Assembly (NCBI GenBank): GCA_022758985.1
Contig: JAEMQC010000062.1
Span: 1-8,022 of the forward strand
Direction: 5' to 3'
Length of the DNA stretch: 8,022 nt
Origin: Campylobacteraceae bacterium
GTDB taxonomy: Bacteria > Campylobacterota > Campylobacteria > Campylobacterales > UBA6016
Shown: piece after piece, positions 1 to 7,457 of the stretch
Layout: every line of letters starts with the position of its first letter
Position numbering within the stretch: position 1 is the first letter of the stretch
Notes under the pieces: model-generated
What the model saw: only the letters and a program-made list of their open reading frames with translations
Database searches by the model: none
Told to the model about the DNA's origin: nothing
Made by a program: the position numbers and the translations under genes

Positions 1-353
1 CGATTAGGAACCTAAGTCTTGACGAGCTGCCGCAACTTCTGAATGTCCTAAAGGGCGAAATGAGCTTTGTCGGCCCTCGTCCCCTGCTTACCGAATATCT
101 ACCGCTTTATAACGCAAGGCAAGCGACAAGGCACAGCGTACTTCCAGGTATCACGGGACTGGCGCAGGTAATGGGCAGAAACGCCATAAGCTGGGATGAA
201 AAACTAGAGTGGGACGCCAAATACGCTGAGCAGATTTCGTTTTGGCTGGATATGAAAATCCTAGCACTCACGGCCCTCAAGGTCGTAAAAAGCGAGGGCG
301 TCAGCAAAGAGGGGATGGCTACGACCGATAAATTTAGAGGAAGCGAAGCGTGA
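1..353 (+). CDS. pglC: Undecaprenyl phosphate N,N'-diacetylbacillosamine 1-phosphate transferase PglC (3' part, truncated by window edge)
   Basis: Only the C-terminal ~116 residues are present; the reading frame is open from base 3 and runs off the left edge, so the ATG at base 60 is an internal methionine and not the start. PglC is a monotopic inner-membrane phosphoglycosyl transferase that moves phospho-diacetylbacillosamine from UDP to undecaprenyl phosphate, the first membrane step of Campylobacter N-glycan assembly. The sequence shows the bacterial sugar transferase family (PF02397) signatures in order: SLDELPQLLNVLKG, MSFVGPRPL, PGITGLAQVMGRNAIS, and the tail GVSKEG..TTDKF, which closely resembles C. 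jejuni PglC (about 200 residues). The membrane-inserted N-terminal helix and the catalytic Asp-Glu pair lie outside the window. The common family form GITGWAQVNGRN is GITGLAQVMGRN here. Its stop overlaps the pglD start by four bases (GTGA). Family is certain; the exact sugar is inferred from the three downstream genes. Confidence 0.93.
   Translation, partial: IRNLSLDELPQLLNVLKGEMSFVGPRPLLTEYLPLYNARQATRHSVLPGITGLAQVMGRNAISWDEKLEWDAKYAEQISFWLDMKILALTALKVVKSEGVSKEGMATTDKFRGSEA
336..341 (+). promoter_or_regulatory. Ribosome binding site supporting the GTG start of pglD
   Basis: AGAGGA lies inside the last codons of pglC, eight bases before the GTG at 350. It supports GTG rather than a later ATG as the pglD start, and fits reinitiation by ribosomes finishing pglC. 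Confidence 0.6.
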
Positions 354-952
354 AACAAATCTACATTTACGGCGCAAGCGGTCACGGCAAAGTGATAGCC
401 GACATAGCAAGGGCTATGGGCTTCAAAGTAGTGGCGTTTGTAGATGACGACGAGAGTAAAAACGAATTTGGCGGACTACCTTGTATCAGAGCGGACAAAA
501 TGCAAAAACTCCCCGTAGCTGTAGCAATAGGCTCAAACAAAGCTAGAAAAACAGTGTATGACAATCTAAAAAATGGCAGCTTTGAAATGCCGCCGCTCAT
601 CCACCCAAGCGCCGTCATATCCCCAAGCGCAAAAATAGGCGAAGCCACAGTAGTGATGCCAAACGCTGTCATCAACGCAGACACAACTATCGGCACGGGA
701 TGCATCATAAACACGGCGGCAGTCGTAGAGCATGACTGCACCATCGCAGATTTCACCCACATATCCCCAAATGCAGCACTTGCGGGCGGCGTGTCTGTCG
801 GCGAAATGACGCACGTAGGGATAGGCGCAAATGTAATACAACTAATCAAAATAGGCAAAGAGTGCGTAATCGGAGCGGGAGCGGCGGTAATTTCCGACAT
901 TCCAGATAATACAACAGCCGTAGGCATACCCGCAAGAGTTATAAAAGGATAA
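350..952 (+). CDS. pglD: UDP-4-amino-4,6-dideoxy-GlcNAc N-acetyltransferase PglD
   Basis: This cytoplasmic enzyme uses acetyl-CoA to acetylate the C4 amine made by PglE, giving UDP-N,N'-diacetylbacillosamine, the substrate of PglC. The 200-residue protein (C. jejuni PglD is about 195) has an N-terminal Rossmann-like sugar-nucleotide domain with GASGHG at residues 8-13, and a C-terminal left-handed beta-helix from about residue 85 built from hexapeptide repeats. His128 in VVEHDC matches the catalytic base of the family, with a second conserved His at 137 in FTHISP. The end, VGIPARVIKG, is typical of the sialic acid O-acetyltransferase NeuD/PglD family. The start is GTG, overlapping the pglC stop by four bases with AGAGGA upstream. 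It ends in two consecutive in-frame stops, TAATAA, three bases before pglE. Other NeuD-like acetyltransferases would look similar; the neighbours decide the assignment. Confidence 0.93.
   Translation: MKQIYIYGASGHGKVIADIARAMGFKVVAFVDDDESKNEFGGLPCIRADKMQKLPVAVAIGSNKARKTVYDNLKNGSFEMPPLIHPSAVISPSAKIGEATVVMPNAVINADTTIGTGCIINTAAVVEHDCTIADFTHISPNAALAGGVSVGEMTHVGIGANVIQLIKIGKECVIGAGAAVISDIPDNTTAVGIPARVIKG
945..949 (+). promoter_or_regulatory. Ribosome binding site supporting the GTG start of pglE
   Basis: AAGGA sits in the last codons of pglD, six bases before the GTG at 956. It is a well-placed Shine-Dalgarno sequence and favours this GTG as the pglE start. Confidence 0.65.
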
Positions 953-955
953 TAA

Positions 956-2086
956 GTGAACAACAGAATATTTCTATCTGCCCCACATATGGGCGGCAAC
1001 GAAATCAAATACATACAAGAAGCTTTTGACGCAAACTACATCTCCCCAGTGGGAGAGCAGATAACAAAATTTGAAGAGGCTATCAAATCTTTTACCGGAG
1101 CAAAACACGCAGTAGCACTATCTAGCGGCACGGCCGCTTTGCACCTAGCGCTTCGCACACTTGGCGTCAAAGATGGCGACGAGGTGCTCGCCTCCTCTTT
1201 TACGTTCATCGGCGGGGTAGCTCCGATAATGTACGAAAGATGCACGCCTTTTTTCATAGACTCGGATGAAGATAGTTGGAATCTTGACCCTCTGCTCCTG
1301 CTTGAGGCTCTAGAGTCGCGCAAAAAAAGCGGTTCCAAAATGCCAAAAGCCCTCATCGTGGCACACCTTTACGGTCAAGCCGCAAAGATGGATGAGATAG
1401 TAGCGATATGCGACAAATACGGCGTGGCTATCATCGAGGATGCCGCAGAGTCTCTAGGCGCCACCGTGGGCGGCAAACACACGGGGACTATCGGCAAAGC
1501 AGGTATTTATTCGTTTAACGGCAACAAAATCATCACCTCAAGCGGCGGCGGTATGCTGGTAACGGATGACGAAGAAGTAGCAAAAGAGGCTAGATTTTTA
1601 TCCACGCAGGCAAAAGAGCCATTTTTGCACTACGAACACGAAACATACGGATACAACTACCGCATGAGCAATATTGTAGCGGCGATAGGCAGAGGCCAGA
1701 TGGAGGTATTGCCGCAAAGGGTAGGTAGACGCAGAGAGATTTTTGCGCTTTACAAGGAACTGCTAAAGGATATTCCGGAAGTTAAATTTATGCCGGAAAT
1801 TGCTGGAAGTCGCGGAAATAGATGGCTTACGACTTTTTATATGGACAAAAAGCTAAAAACAACGCCTGATGAAATCATCAAAGCCCTTGAGGCGCAAAAT
1901 ATCGAGTCGAGACCTCTATGGAAACCGATGCATACGCAACCGGTGTTCAAAGACGCCCCGCATCTTACAAACGACTTTTCCGAGATGCTTTTTGAGAGGG
2001 GATTATGTTTGCCGTCAGGCTCGTCGATGGAAGATGAGGATGTGATGCTAGTCGCTAAAATAGTAAGGGATGTAATCAAAAAATGA
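956..2086 (+). CDS. pglE: UDP-N-acetylbacillosamine transaminase PglE (DegT/DnrJ/EryC1/StrS aminotransferase)
   Basis: PglE is a PLP-dependent aminotransferase that moves an amino group, usually from glutamate, to C4 of the 4-keto sugar made by PglF. The 376-residue protein is full length for the family. Visible features are the phosphate-binding SSGTAALHLAL at residues 57-67, the Asp of EDAAESLGA (Asp162) that contacts the pyridine nitrogen, and the PLP Schiff-base lysine Lys191 in SFNGNKIITSSGGGM. YGYNYRMSN at about 231-239 and the C-terminal ESRPLWKPMH region at 317-326 are also standard for sugar 4-aminotransferases. It begins with GTG three bases after the pglD double stop, preceded by AAGGA. 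Its stop overlaps the pglF start (ATGA). The equally related perosamine/FdtB-type aminotransferases are the alternative; the setting between pglD and pglF makes PglE by far the best call. Confidence 0.94.
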   Translation: MNNRIFLSAPHMGGNEIKYIQEAFDANYISPVGEQITKFEEAIKSFTGAKHAVALSSGTAALHLALRTLGVKDGDEVLASSFTFIGGVAPIMYERCTPFFIDSDEDSWNLDPLLLLEALESRKKSGSKMPKALIVAHLYGQAAKMDEIVAICDKYGVAIIEDAAESLGATVGGKHTGTIGKAGIYSFNGNKIITSSGGGMLVTDDEEVAKEARFLSTQAKEPFLHYEHETYGYNYRMSNIVAAIGRGQMEVLPQRVGRRREIFALYKELLKDIPEVKFMPEIAGSRGNRWLTTFYMDKKLKTTPDEIIKALEAQNIESRPLWKPMHTQPVFKDAPHLTNDFSEMLFERGLCLPSGSSMEDEDVMLVAKIVRDVIKK

Positions 2087-3870
2087 ACATTTTGACACCT
2101 ACGCAAACGAAGCGAGCGCTATTTTTTATAGTCGCCGATTTCGCATTGTCGCTTTTTAGCTTTTATGCGTCGTATCTGCTTCGTTTCAACTTTGAGATAC
2201 CGCAAATATTTATGGATAACTTCGCTCCTCTTTTCGCCATCCTCGTATCGCTAAAAATTGCGGCGTTCTTGATTTTCCAAGGATATAGAACGCCTTGGAG
2301 ATTTTTCTCTGTCCAAAATCTGCTAAATCTGGTACGCGCGCATCTATTGGCGTATGCGGCATTCGGGGTTATTTTTATTTTGTTTGCCGACCTTCTAAAC
2401 CCGTTTCCGCGCTCCGTTATCTTTATAGACTTTGTGTTCTCCATATTTTTACTAGGGGCGCTTCGAATCTCCAAAAGAGTATATATAGAGGCGAAAGCAG
2501 AACGCAAAAATCTATGCGTCATCATTGGCGCAACAAATGAGGGAAGCTTCATCGCATCACACCTAAAGAGCGGCGGCGGCGAGTACTATCCGGTGGCATT
2601 TTTGGAAGATGACAGACAAAAGATAGGCGGAATGATACACGGCTTTCCGGTACTCGGGCTAAAAGAGCTACAAAACTACGCCGACAAAAAAGAGATAAGA
2701 TCAGCTCTGATAGCCAAACATTTTCATCCAAAAGAGCTTGGGCGCCTAATAAATGAACTTAAAGCCGCCGGAATAGAGGATGTCAAGAAAATATCGCTTT
2801 TTGAAAACCACACAGACATCAAAGATATTTCAATAGAAGAGCTGCTAGCCCGTGAGCCAAAAGACCTAGACACCGAGGCCGTAGCCAGATTTATATCCGG
2901 CAAAAGCGTCCTTATCACGGGAGCTGGGGGCAGCATAGGCAGCGAAATCACAAGACAGTGTGCGAAGTTTGGCGCAAAAAAACTGATACTTGTAGAAAAT
3001 GGAGAATACAACCTCTACAAAATCAGCGACGAACTTTCGGCATACAAAACAATCAACAAGCTCGTAAGTGTAGTAGACAAAGAGACGCTAAAAAGGATAT
3101 TTGAAGAGCATAGACCACAAATAGTCATCCACGCCGCAGCCTACAAACATGTACCCCTTGCCGAGGAAAACATCGACGAGACGATAAAAAATAACATCTT
3201 CGGTACCAAAAACACCATCGAGCTCTCAATAGAATACGGGGTAGAAAAATTTGTCCTCATATCTACCGACAAAGCTGTACGTCCGACAAACGTAATGGGC
3301 GCAACAAAAAGAGTATGTGAGCTAATAGCCCAAAATATCAAACAAAAATACCCCAACGCAAAAACAGAGATAGCGGCGGTTAGGTTTGGCAATGTGATAG
3401 GCAGCTCGGGCTCTGTGATACCAAAATTCAAAGAGCAAATCGCAAAAGGCGGGCCGATAACGGTTACACATCCCGACATCGAGCGATACTTTATGCTCAT
3501 AGACGAGGCGTGTGCCCTAGTGCTTCAAGCCGCTGCAATCGCAAAAGGTAGCGAGATATTTATCCTCGATATGGGAGAGAGAGTCAAAATACTAGACGTT
3601 GCCAAAAAAATGCTAGAACTAGTCCATAAGCAAAACGAGATAAAGATAGTATTTACGGGACTTAGGCCGGGAGAGAAACTGATAGAGGAGCTGCTAACAG
3701 ACGAGAGCGCAGCAAGCACGAAGTACCAATCTATCACGGTAGCCAAAGAGAGCAGATGCGACTATGCACAGCTAGAAAACGTACTTGAAAATCTTAAAAC
3801 CAGCGGCGACAAGCTATCCGTCCTAAAGGAGCTAGTTCCTGAATTTGACCATAAGCTAAACGGAAATTGA
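2083..3870 (+). CDS. pglF: UDP-N-acetylglucosamine 4,6-dehydratase PglF (membrane-anchored, configuration-retaining)
   Basis: PglF is an inner-membrane enzyme of the short-chain dehydrogenase/reductase superfamily that converts UDP-GlcNAc to UDP-2-acetamido-2,6-dideoxy-4-keto-glucose, the entry step to bacillosamine. At 595 residues it matches the C. jejuni protein (about 590). The N-terminus has about four hydrophobic segments (roughly 12-34, 46-66, 86-106, 111-130), then a first nucleotide-binding-like region starting at CVIIGA (145-150), then the catalytic domain with the NAD-binding TGAGGSIGSE at 279-288. The active site reads STDKAVRPTNVMGATKR, with Thr395, Asp396, Lys397, Met405 and Lys409: the usual catalytic Tyr of YxxxK is Met, as expected for this dehydratase type. 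Downstream are RFGNVIGSSGSVIP and LRPGEKLIEEL, also typical. It overlaps pglE by four bases (ATGA); AAGGGA lies 12 bases upstream, a long spacing that suggests coupled reinitiation. Related CapD/WbpM-type dehydratases share this architecture. Confidence 0.95.
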   Translation: MNILTPTQTKRALFFIVADFALSLFSFYASYLLRFNFEIPQIFMDNFAPLFAILVSLKIAAFLIFQGYRTPWRFFSVQNLLNLVRAHLLAYAAFGVIFILFADLLNPFPRSVIFIDFVFSIFLLGALRISKRVYIEAKAERKNLCVIIGATNEGSFIASHLKSGGGEYYPVAFLEDDRQKIGGMIHGFPVLGLKELQNYADKKEIRSALIAKHFHPKELGRLINELKAAGIEDVKKISLFENHTDIKDISIEELLAREPKDLDTEAVARFISGKSVLITGAGGSIGSEITRQCAKFGAKKLILVENGEYNLYKISDELSAYKTINKLVSVVDKETLKRIFEEHRPQIVIHAAAYKHVPLAEENIDETIKNNIFGTKNTIELSIEYGVEKFVLISTDKAVRPTNVMGATKRVCELIAQNIKQKYPNAKTEIAAVRFGNVIGSSGSVIPKFKEQIAKGGPITVTHPDIERYFMLIDEACALVLQAAAIAKGSEIFILDMGERVKILDVAKKMLELVHKQNEIKIVFTGLRPGEKLIEELLTDESAASTKYQSITVAKESRCDYAQLENVLENLKTSGDKLSVLKELVPEFDHKLNGN

Positions 3871-6800
3871 TGAAGAAAATAGAAGAACTTTTAAAAGAAC
3901 GCATCGTAGTCATCGACGGCGCAATGGGAACCGAGATACAAAAAAAGAGTATTTCGAAAGAAGCATGGGGGGAATATGAAGGTTGCAACGAACTGCTAAA
4001 CATCAAAGCCGCCGACGAAATAAGAAGTATCCATAGGGCCTACTATAAAGCTGGGGCCGACATCTCAAAAGCCAATACGTTCGGATGTCTTCCGTGGGTG
4101 CTTGACGAGTACGGCCTTGGAGATATGTGCTACGAGCTAACGGTAGAGGGGATCAAAAGAGTCAAAGAAGCGGCGGCGGAACTCGGACTAGAAGATAGCG
4201 TATACGTCGCCTGCTCACTAGGACCTGGAACCAAATTGCCAAGTCTAGGCCACATAGAGTTTGACGAGATGAAAGCGGGGTACGAGCTTTCCGTCGGAGC
4301 GGCAATCGACGCCGGGGCGGATATTATACTGTTTGAGACATGTCAAGACCCGCTGCAGATAAAAGCGGCTCTTATCGGAGCCGAGGACGCTTTTGCAGCC
4401 AAAGGTGTGAGATTTCCAATTATGGTATCTGCAACTATTGAGATGAACGGGACGATGCTTATAGGCACGGACGCCAAAACCCTTGCAACAATACTTGCGC
4501 CTTTTGAGATTTTATCTCTAGGGTTCAACTGCGGAACAGGACCCGAAGAGGTAGCAAAACACGTAAAAGCGCTAAGCGAAGTATGGGACGGACACATAAG
4601 CGTGCATGCGAACGCCGGCTTACCTCAAAACAGGGGTGGGTATACATTTTATCCGATGGGACCGAGCGAATTTGCCTCCTTGCAAAAAGCGTTTTGCGAC
4701 ATTGATGGCGTAGCAATTCTTGGCGGCTGCTGCGGAACAACCCCTCAACACATACTGGAGCTCGCAAAAGAGGTAAAAGGCTTTAAGCCAAAGGCAGCAA
4801 CTGGAAGTCACCCAAACTCTCTTGCCTCGCTATTTGAAAGTGTGACTCTAGTTCAAGAGCCCTCTCCTTTGTATATCGGGGAGAGAAGCAATGCGACAGG
4901 CTCAAAAGCCTTTAGAGAGCTACTGCTGGCGGAAGATTATGACGGGGCAATGAGCGTAGCGTACGAACAGGTAAGAAGCGGGGCGCATGTACTTGATGTA
5001 AGCGTAGCCTTCGCCGGACGGGATGAGCGAAAAGATATGAAAGAGATTGTATCCAGATACGCCTCTAAGCTCACGCTTCCGCTAATGCCGGACTCCACGC
5101 AGATAGGGGCGCTAGAAGTGGCGCTCAAACTAATAGGCGGTAGAGCTATAGTAAACTCCGTAAACCTAGAGGACGGTATAGAGAAATTCGACGCCGTATG
5201 CGCCCTTGCAAAGAGATTTGGGGCGGCTCTGGTGTGCCTGACGATAGATGAGAAGGGAATGGCAAAAACCAAAGAGCGAAAGCTAGAAATCGCTGAGAGA
5301 ATATATGAGAGAGCAGTAAATCACTTTGGATTTAAGCCATCCGACCTAGTGTTTGATATGCTTACATTCACGGTCGGCAGCGGCGATAGCGAATACTTCA
5401 CGGCTGCCATCGAGACTATCGAGGCGATAAGAGAGTTTCATGCGGCGCATCCAGAGGCCGGATTTACGCTTGGCGTCTCAAACATCTCGTTTGGCCTATC
5501 CAAACACTCCAGAGAGGTGTTAAACTCCGTATTTTTGCATCATGCGGTAAAAGCGGGGCTAAGCACTGCGATAGTAAACGTCAAAAACACCCTTGCCTAC
5601 CACTCCATCTCGGATGAAGAGATCAAGCTTTGCGAAGATTTGCTCTTTAATAAAAGAGACGGCGGATACGACCCGTTAGGGGCTTTCATCAACTATTTTG
5701 CGGCGCAAAGCGGTGAGGGTGCAAGGGTAAAAGATGATTTGGAGGGGCTAGACACAGCCACAAAAATCAAAAAACTTCTAATAGCCGGAGATAAAGAGCG
5801 TCTGCTTGGACTGCTTCCAAGCGCAAAAGAGGAAATAGCCGCCGAAAATATCGTAAACGAACTTCTCATCGGGGCTATGAAAGAGGTCGGCGAGCTATTT
5901 GGGGATGGGCGAATGCAGCTACCTTTCGTACTTCAAGCCGCAGAGACGATGAAGGCCGCTGTAGATTTCCTGGCTCCTTATCTGCCAAAAACCGAAAAAT
6001 CGAGCCAAACTACGCTAATTTTGGGTACGGTAAAAGGCGACGTGCATGATGTAGGCAAAAACCTAGTCGACATCATACTCACAAACAACGGCTTTAAGGT
6101 CATAAACATAGGGATAAAAGCCGACATAGAGCTATTCATCGAAAAACTGCGTGAATTTGAGGCGACAAACGGTTCACTAGATGGCGTAGCGCTCGGAATG
6201 AGCGGGCTACTCGTCAAATCGACGCAAGTGATGAAAGAAAATCTTGAAGAGCTAAAGAGAAGAGGCATAACCGTACCCGTGATTCTCGGGGGCGCCGCAC
6301 TAAATCTAGAGTTTGTAAGCGAATATTGCCGCCCTGTGTATGACGGCCCGGTCATATATTCTCGCGACGCATTTGATGCAATCACGACCCTGACGCAGAT
6401 AGAAAGAGGCGAGGAGATAACGCTAGAAGAGCCATCGGCGGCAAGAGCTGAGGCAAAAGCAGCAGCAAAAGAGGCGCAAATCGGCGAAATTATCAAGCCG
6501 CAAGACGAAGCCGTACCGACACCACCGTTTTGGGGTAGGCATGTATGGGAATTTACGGAAGCCGACAAGCTTCTCGCCTTTGAGTGGATAAACCACCGTA
6601 TGCTATTTAAAGAGCGCTGGGGCTACAAGTCCAAAGGGATGGAAAAAAACGAATATGAAAAACAGCTAGAAGAGGTTGTCAAGCCTGCATATGAGAGATT
6701 AAAAAAAGAGTTTTTGGACTCTCTTTTTGCGCCTGTGGCTATATACGGATATTATCCGGTGAGGGCAGAGGGTGAAGAGCTGCTCATTTTCGGCGAAAAT

Positions 6801-7349
6801 GAAGGATGGGTAAAAGACGAGGATGCAAACTGTGAAGATCTGCATGCCGTTAGATGCAGGGCAAACAAAGTCTTATCTTTTCCAAGGGCGCACAAAACAC
6901 CACGCCGCTCCATACCGGATTATTTCAGAAGCGACAGACACGACGTACTAGCTATGAGCATAGTAAGTGTCGGCGACAAACTCGCAAAATATGAAAAAGA
7001 ATTGTTTGACGCAGGAAAATACCATGAGTACTACCTAGTGCACGGTCTGGCTGTAGAGCTTGCGGAGGCGATGGCGGAGATGGTGCACAAAAGAGTGCGC
7101 ATCGAACTTGGCATATTAAGAAACGAGAGCGCCGATATAAATGAGGTCAAAATGACAGGCTACCACGGGTGCAGATACTCGTTTGGCTATCCGTCTTGTC
7201 CAGACCTTGAGATGAATAGAGCGCTTTTTGAGCTTCTACGTCCTGAGGAGTACGGCGTGACGCTCTCGGAGACTTGTCAGATAGTCCCGGAGGCTTCCAC
7301 GTCGGCAATTATCGTCCATCACAGCGACGCCCAGTACTTTAATATTTAA
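3870..7349 (+). CDS. metH: Cobalamin-dependent methionine synthase MetH (5-methyltetrahydrofolate-homocysteine methyltransferase)
   Basis: MetH is a cytoplasmic enzyme that transfers the methyl of 5-methyl-THF to homocysteine through methylcobalamin, giving methionine and THF. All four modules are present in the 1159 residues (E. coli has 1227). The homocysteine domain is about 1-325 with zinc ligands Cys221 (GFNCG) and Cys287/Cys288 (GGCCGTTP). The pterin-binding domain starts at YIGERSNATGSKAF, about 335-348. The helical cap and B12-binding domain span about 620-850, with DVHDVGKN at 724-731 (His726 as the lower cobalt ligand, Asp724 and Ser778 completing the ligand triad) and GG at 807-808. 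The AdoMet-dependent reactivation domain, about 885-1159, has RYSFGYPSCPD from Arg1102. An Ala/Glu-rich linker lies near 850-875. ATG at 3870 overlaps the pglF stop by one base (TGATG); a TTG three bases earlier is possible but less likely. Family identity is beyond doubt; the link to the pgl genes is positional only. Confidence 0.97.
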   Translation: MKKIEELLKERIVVIDGAMGTEIQKKSISKEAWGEYEGCNELLNIKAADEIRSIHRAYYKAGADISKANTFGCLPWVLDEYGLGDMCYELTVEGIKRVKEAAAELGLEDSVYVACSLGPGTKLPSLGHIEFDEMKAGYELSVGAAIDAGADIILFETCQDPLQIKAALIGAEDAFAAKGVRFPIMVSATIEMNGTMLIGTDAKTLATILAPFEILSLGFNCGTGPEEVAKHVKALSEVWDGHISVHANAGLPQNRGGYTFYPMGPSEFASLQKAFCDIDGVAILGGCCGTTPQHILELAKEVKGFKPKAATGSHPNSLASLFESVTLVQEPSPLYIGERSNATGSKAFRELLLAEDYDGAMSVAYEQVRSGAHVLDVSVAFAGRDERKDMKEIVSRYASKLTLPLMPDSTQIGALEVALKLIGGRAIVNSVNLEDGIEKFDAVCALAKRFGAALVCLTIDEKGMAKTKERKLEIAERIYERAVNHFGFKPSDLVFDMLTFTVGSGDSEYFTAAIETIEAIREFHAAHPEAGFTLGVSNISFGLSKHSREVLNSVFLHHAVKAGLSTAIVNVKNTLAYHSISDEEIKLCEDLLFNKRDGGYDPLGAFINYFAAQSGEGARVKDDLEGLDTATKIKKLLIAGDKERLLGLLPSAKEEIAAENIVNELLIGAMKEVGELFGDGRMQLPFVLQAAETMKAAVDFLAPYLPKTEKSSQTTLILGTVKGDVHDVGKNLVDIILTNNGFKVINIGIKADIELFIEKLREFEATNGSLDGVALGMSGLLVKSTQVMKENLEELKRRGITVPVILGGAALNLEFVSEYCRPVYDGPVIYSRDAFDAITTLTQIERGEEITLEEPSAARAEAKAAAKEAQIGEIIKPQDEAVPTPPFWGRHVWEFTEADKLLAFEWINHRMLFKERWGYKSKGMEKNEYEKQLEEVVKPAYERLKKEFLDSLFAPVAIYGYYPVRAEGEELLIFGENEGWVKDEDANCEDLHAVRCRANKVLSFPRAHKTPRRSIPDYFRSDRHDVLAMSIVSVGDKLAKYEKELFDAGKYHEYYLVHGLAVELAEAMAEMVHKRVRIELGILRNESADINEVKMTGYHGCRYSFGYPSCPDLEMNRALFELLRPEEYGVTLSETCQIVPEASTSAIIVHHSDAQYFNI

Positions 7350-7353
7350 TATA

Positions 7354-7382
7354 CGCATAGATCGGCAAAGCCCATCTATGCG
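7354..7382. other. Strong inverted repeat (hairpin 1) just after metH
   Basis: CGCATAGAT (7354-7362) pairs perfectly with ATCTATGCG (7374-7382). Inside, after a single C/C mismatch, GGC (7364-7366) pairs with GCC (7370-7372) around an AAA loop. The stem begins four bases after the metH stop, where a terminator would sit, but no T-run follows, so it is not a canonical intrinsic terminator. It could stabilise the 3' end of the long mRNA, mark a processing point, or be part of the larger fold described for the rest of this spacer. Confidence 0.8.
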
Positions 7383-7385
7383 ACA

Positions 7386-7401
7386 GGGGCATAAATGTCC
7401 C
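7386..7401 (+). other. Small hairpin 2 in the metH-hemJ spacer, with a competing pairing
   Basis: GGGGCA (7386-7391) can pair with TGTCCC (7396-7401), including one G-U wobble, around a TAAA loop. The same GGGG (7386-7389) can instead pair with CCCC at 7408-7411, so two folds exclude each other. A third weak stem, GCTA (7417-7420) with TAGC (7427-7430), follows. The strand is given as that of hemJ transcription; the function is unknown. Confidence 0.5.
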
Positions 7402-7446
7402 TTGCAACCCCATAAAGCTACCCGCTTAGCGAAAGAGAATATAAAC

Positions 7447-7451
7447 AAGGA
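7447..7451 (+). promoter_or_regulatory. Ribosome binding site of hemJ
   Basis: AAGGA lies six bases before the ATG at 7458, an ideal spacing, in an A-rich unstructured stretch. It fixes the hemJ start and shows that hemJ is translated independently of metH. Confidence 0.75.
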
Positions 7452-7457
7452 AATAAA

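Noticed and set aside
60..62. ATG at base 60 as the start of a 97-residue protein
   Set aside because: The frame continues upstream to the window edge with the conserved PglC motif SLDELPQLLNVLKG, so this is an internal methionine of a truncated gene.
382..1014. Long open frame of about 210 codons on the - strand opposite pglD
   Set aside because: It lies antisense to a well-supported acetyltransferase gene, has no recognisable domain, and its low-complexity Ser/Thr/Ala/Pro content is what the reverse of this coding sequence would give.
3867..3869. TTG as the metH start, one codon before the ATG
   Set aside because: ATG is the stronger start, gives the usual MKKIEELLKER-type beginning, and leaves the tight TGATG overlap; the difference is one residue.
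5978..6568. Open frame of about 196 codons on the - strand within metH
   Set aside because: It is Ser-rich antisense of the conserved B12 domain, with no ribosome binding site or family match noticed, so it is a shadow frame.
7386..7430. A known riboswitch such as preQ1 (stem, then A-rich stretch ending in GCTA)
   Set aside because: Loop length and core residues do not fit the preQ1-I pattern, and no match to cobalamin, SAM, TPP, FMN or c-di-GMP consensus elements was seen.
7440..7445. TATAAA as a -10 promoter element for hemJ
   Set aside because: It is so close to the start codon that transcription would begin past the ribosome binding site at 7447-7451.
7236..7448. 70-codon - strand open frame across the end of metH and the spacer
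   Set aside because: It runs through the strong hairpin and the end of metH, has no recognisable family, and is best explained as a chance frame.
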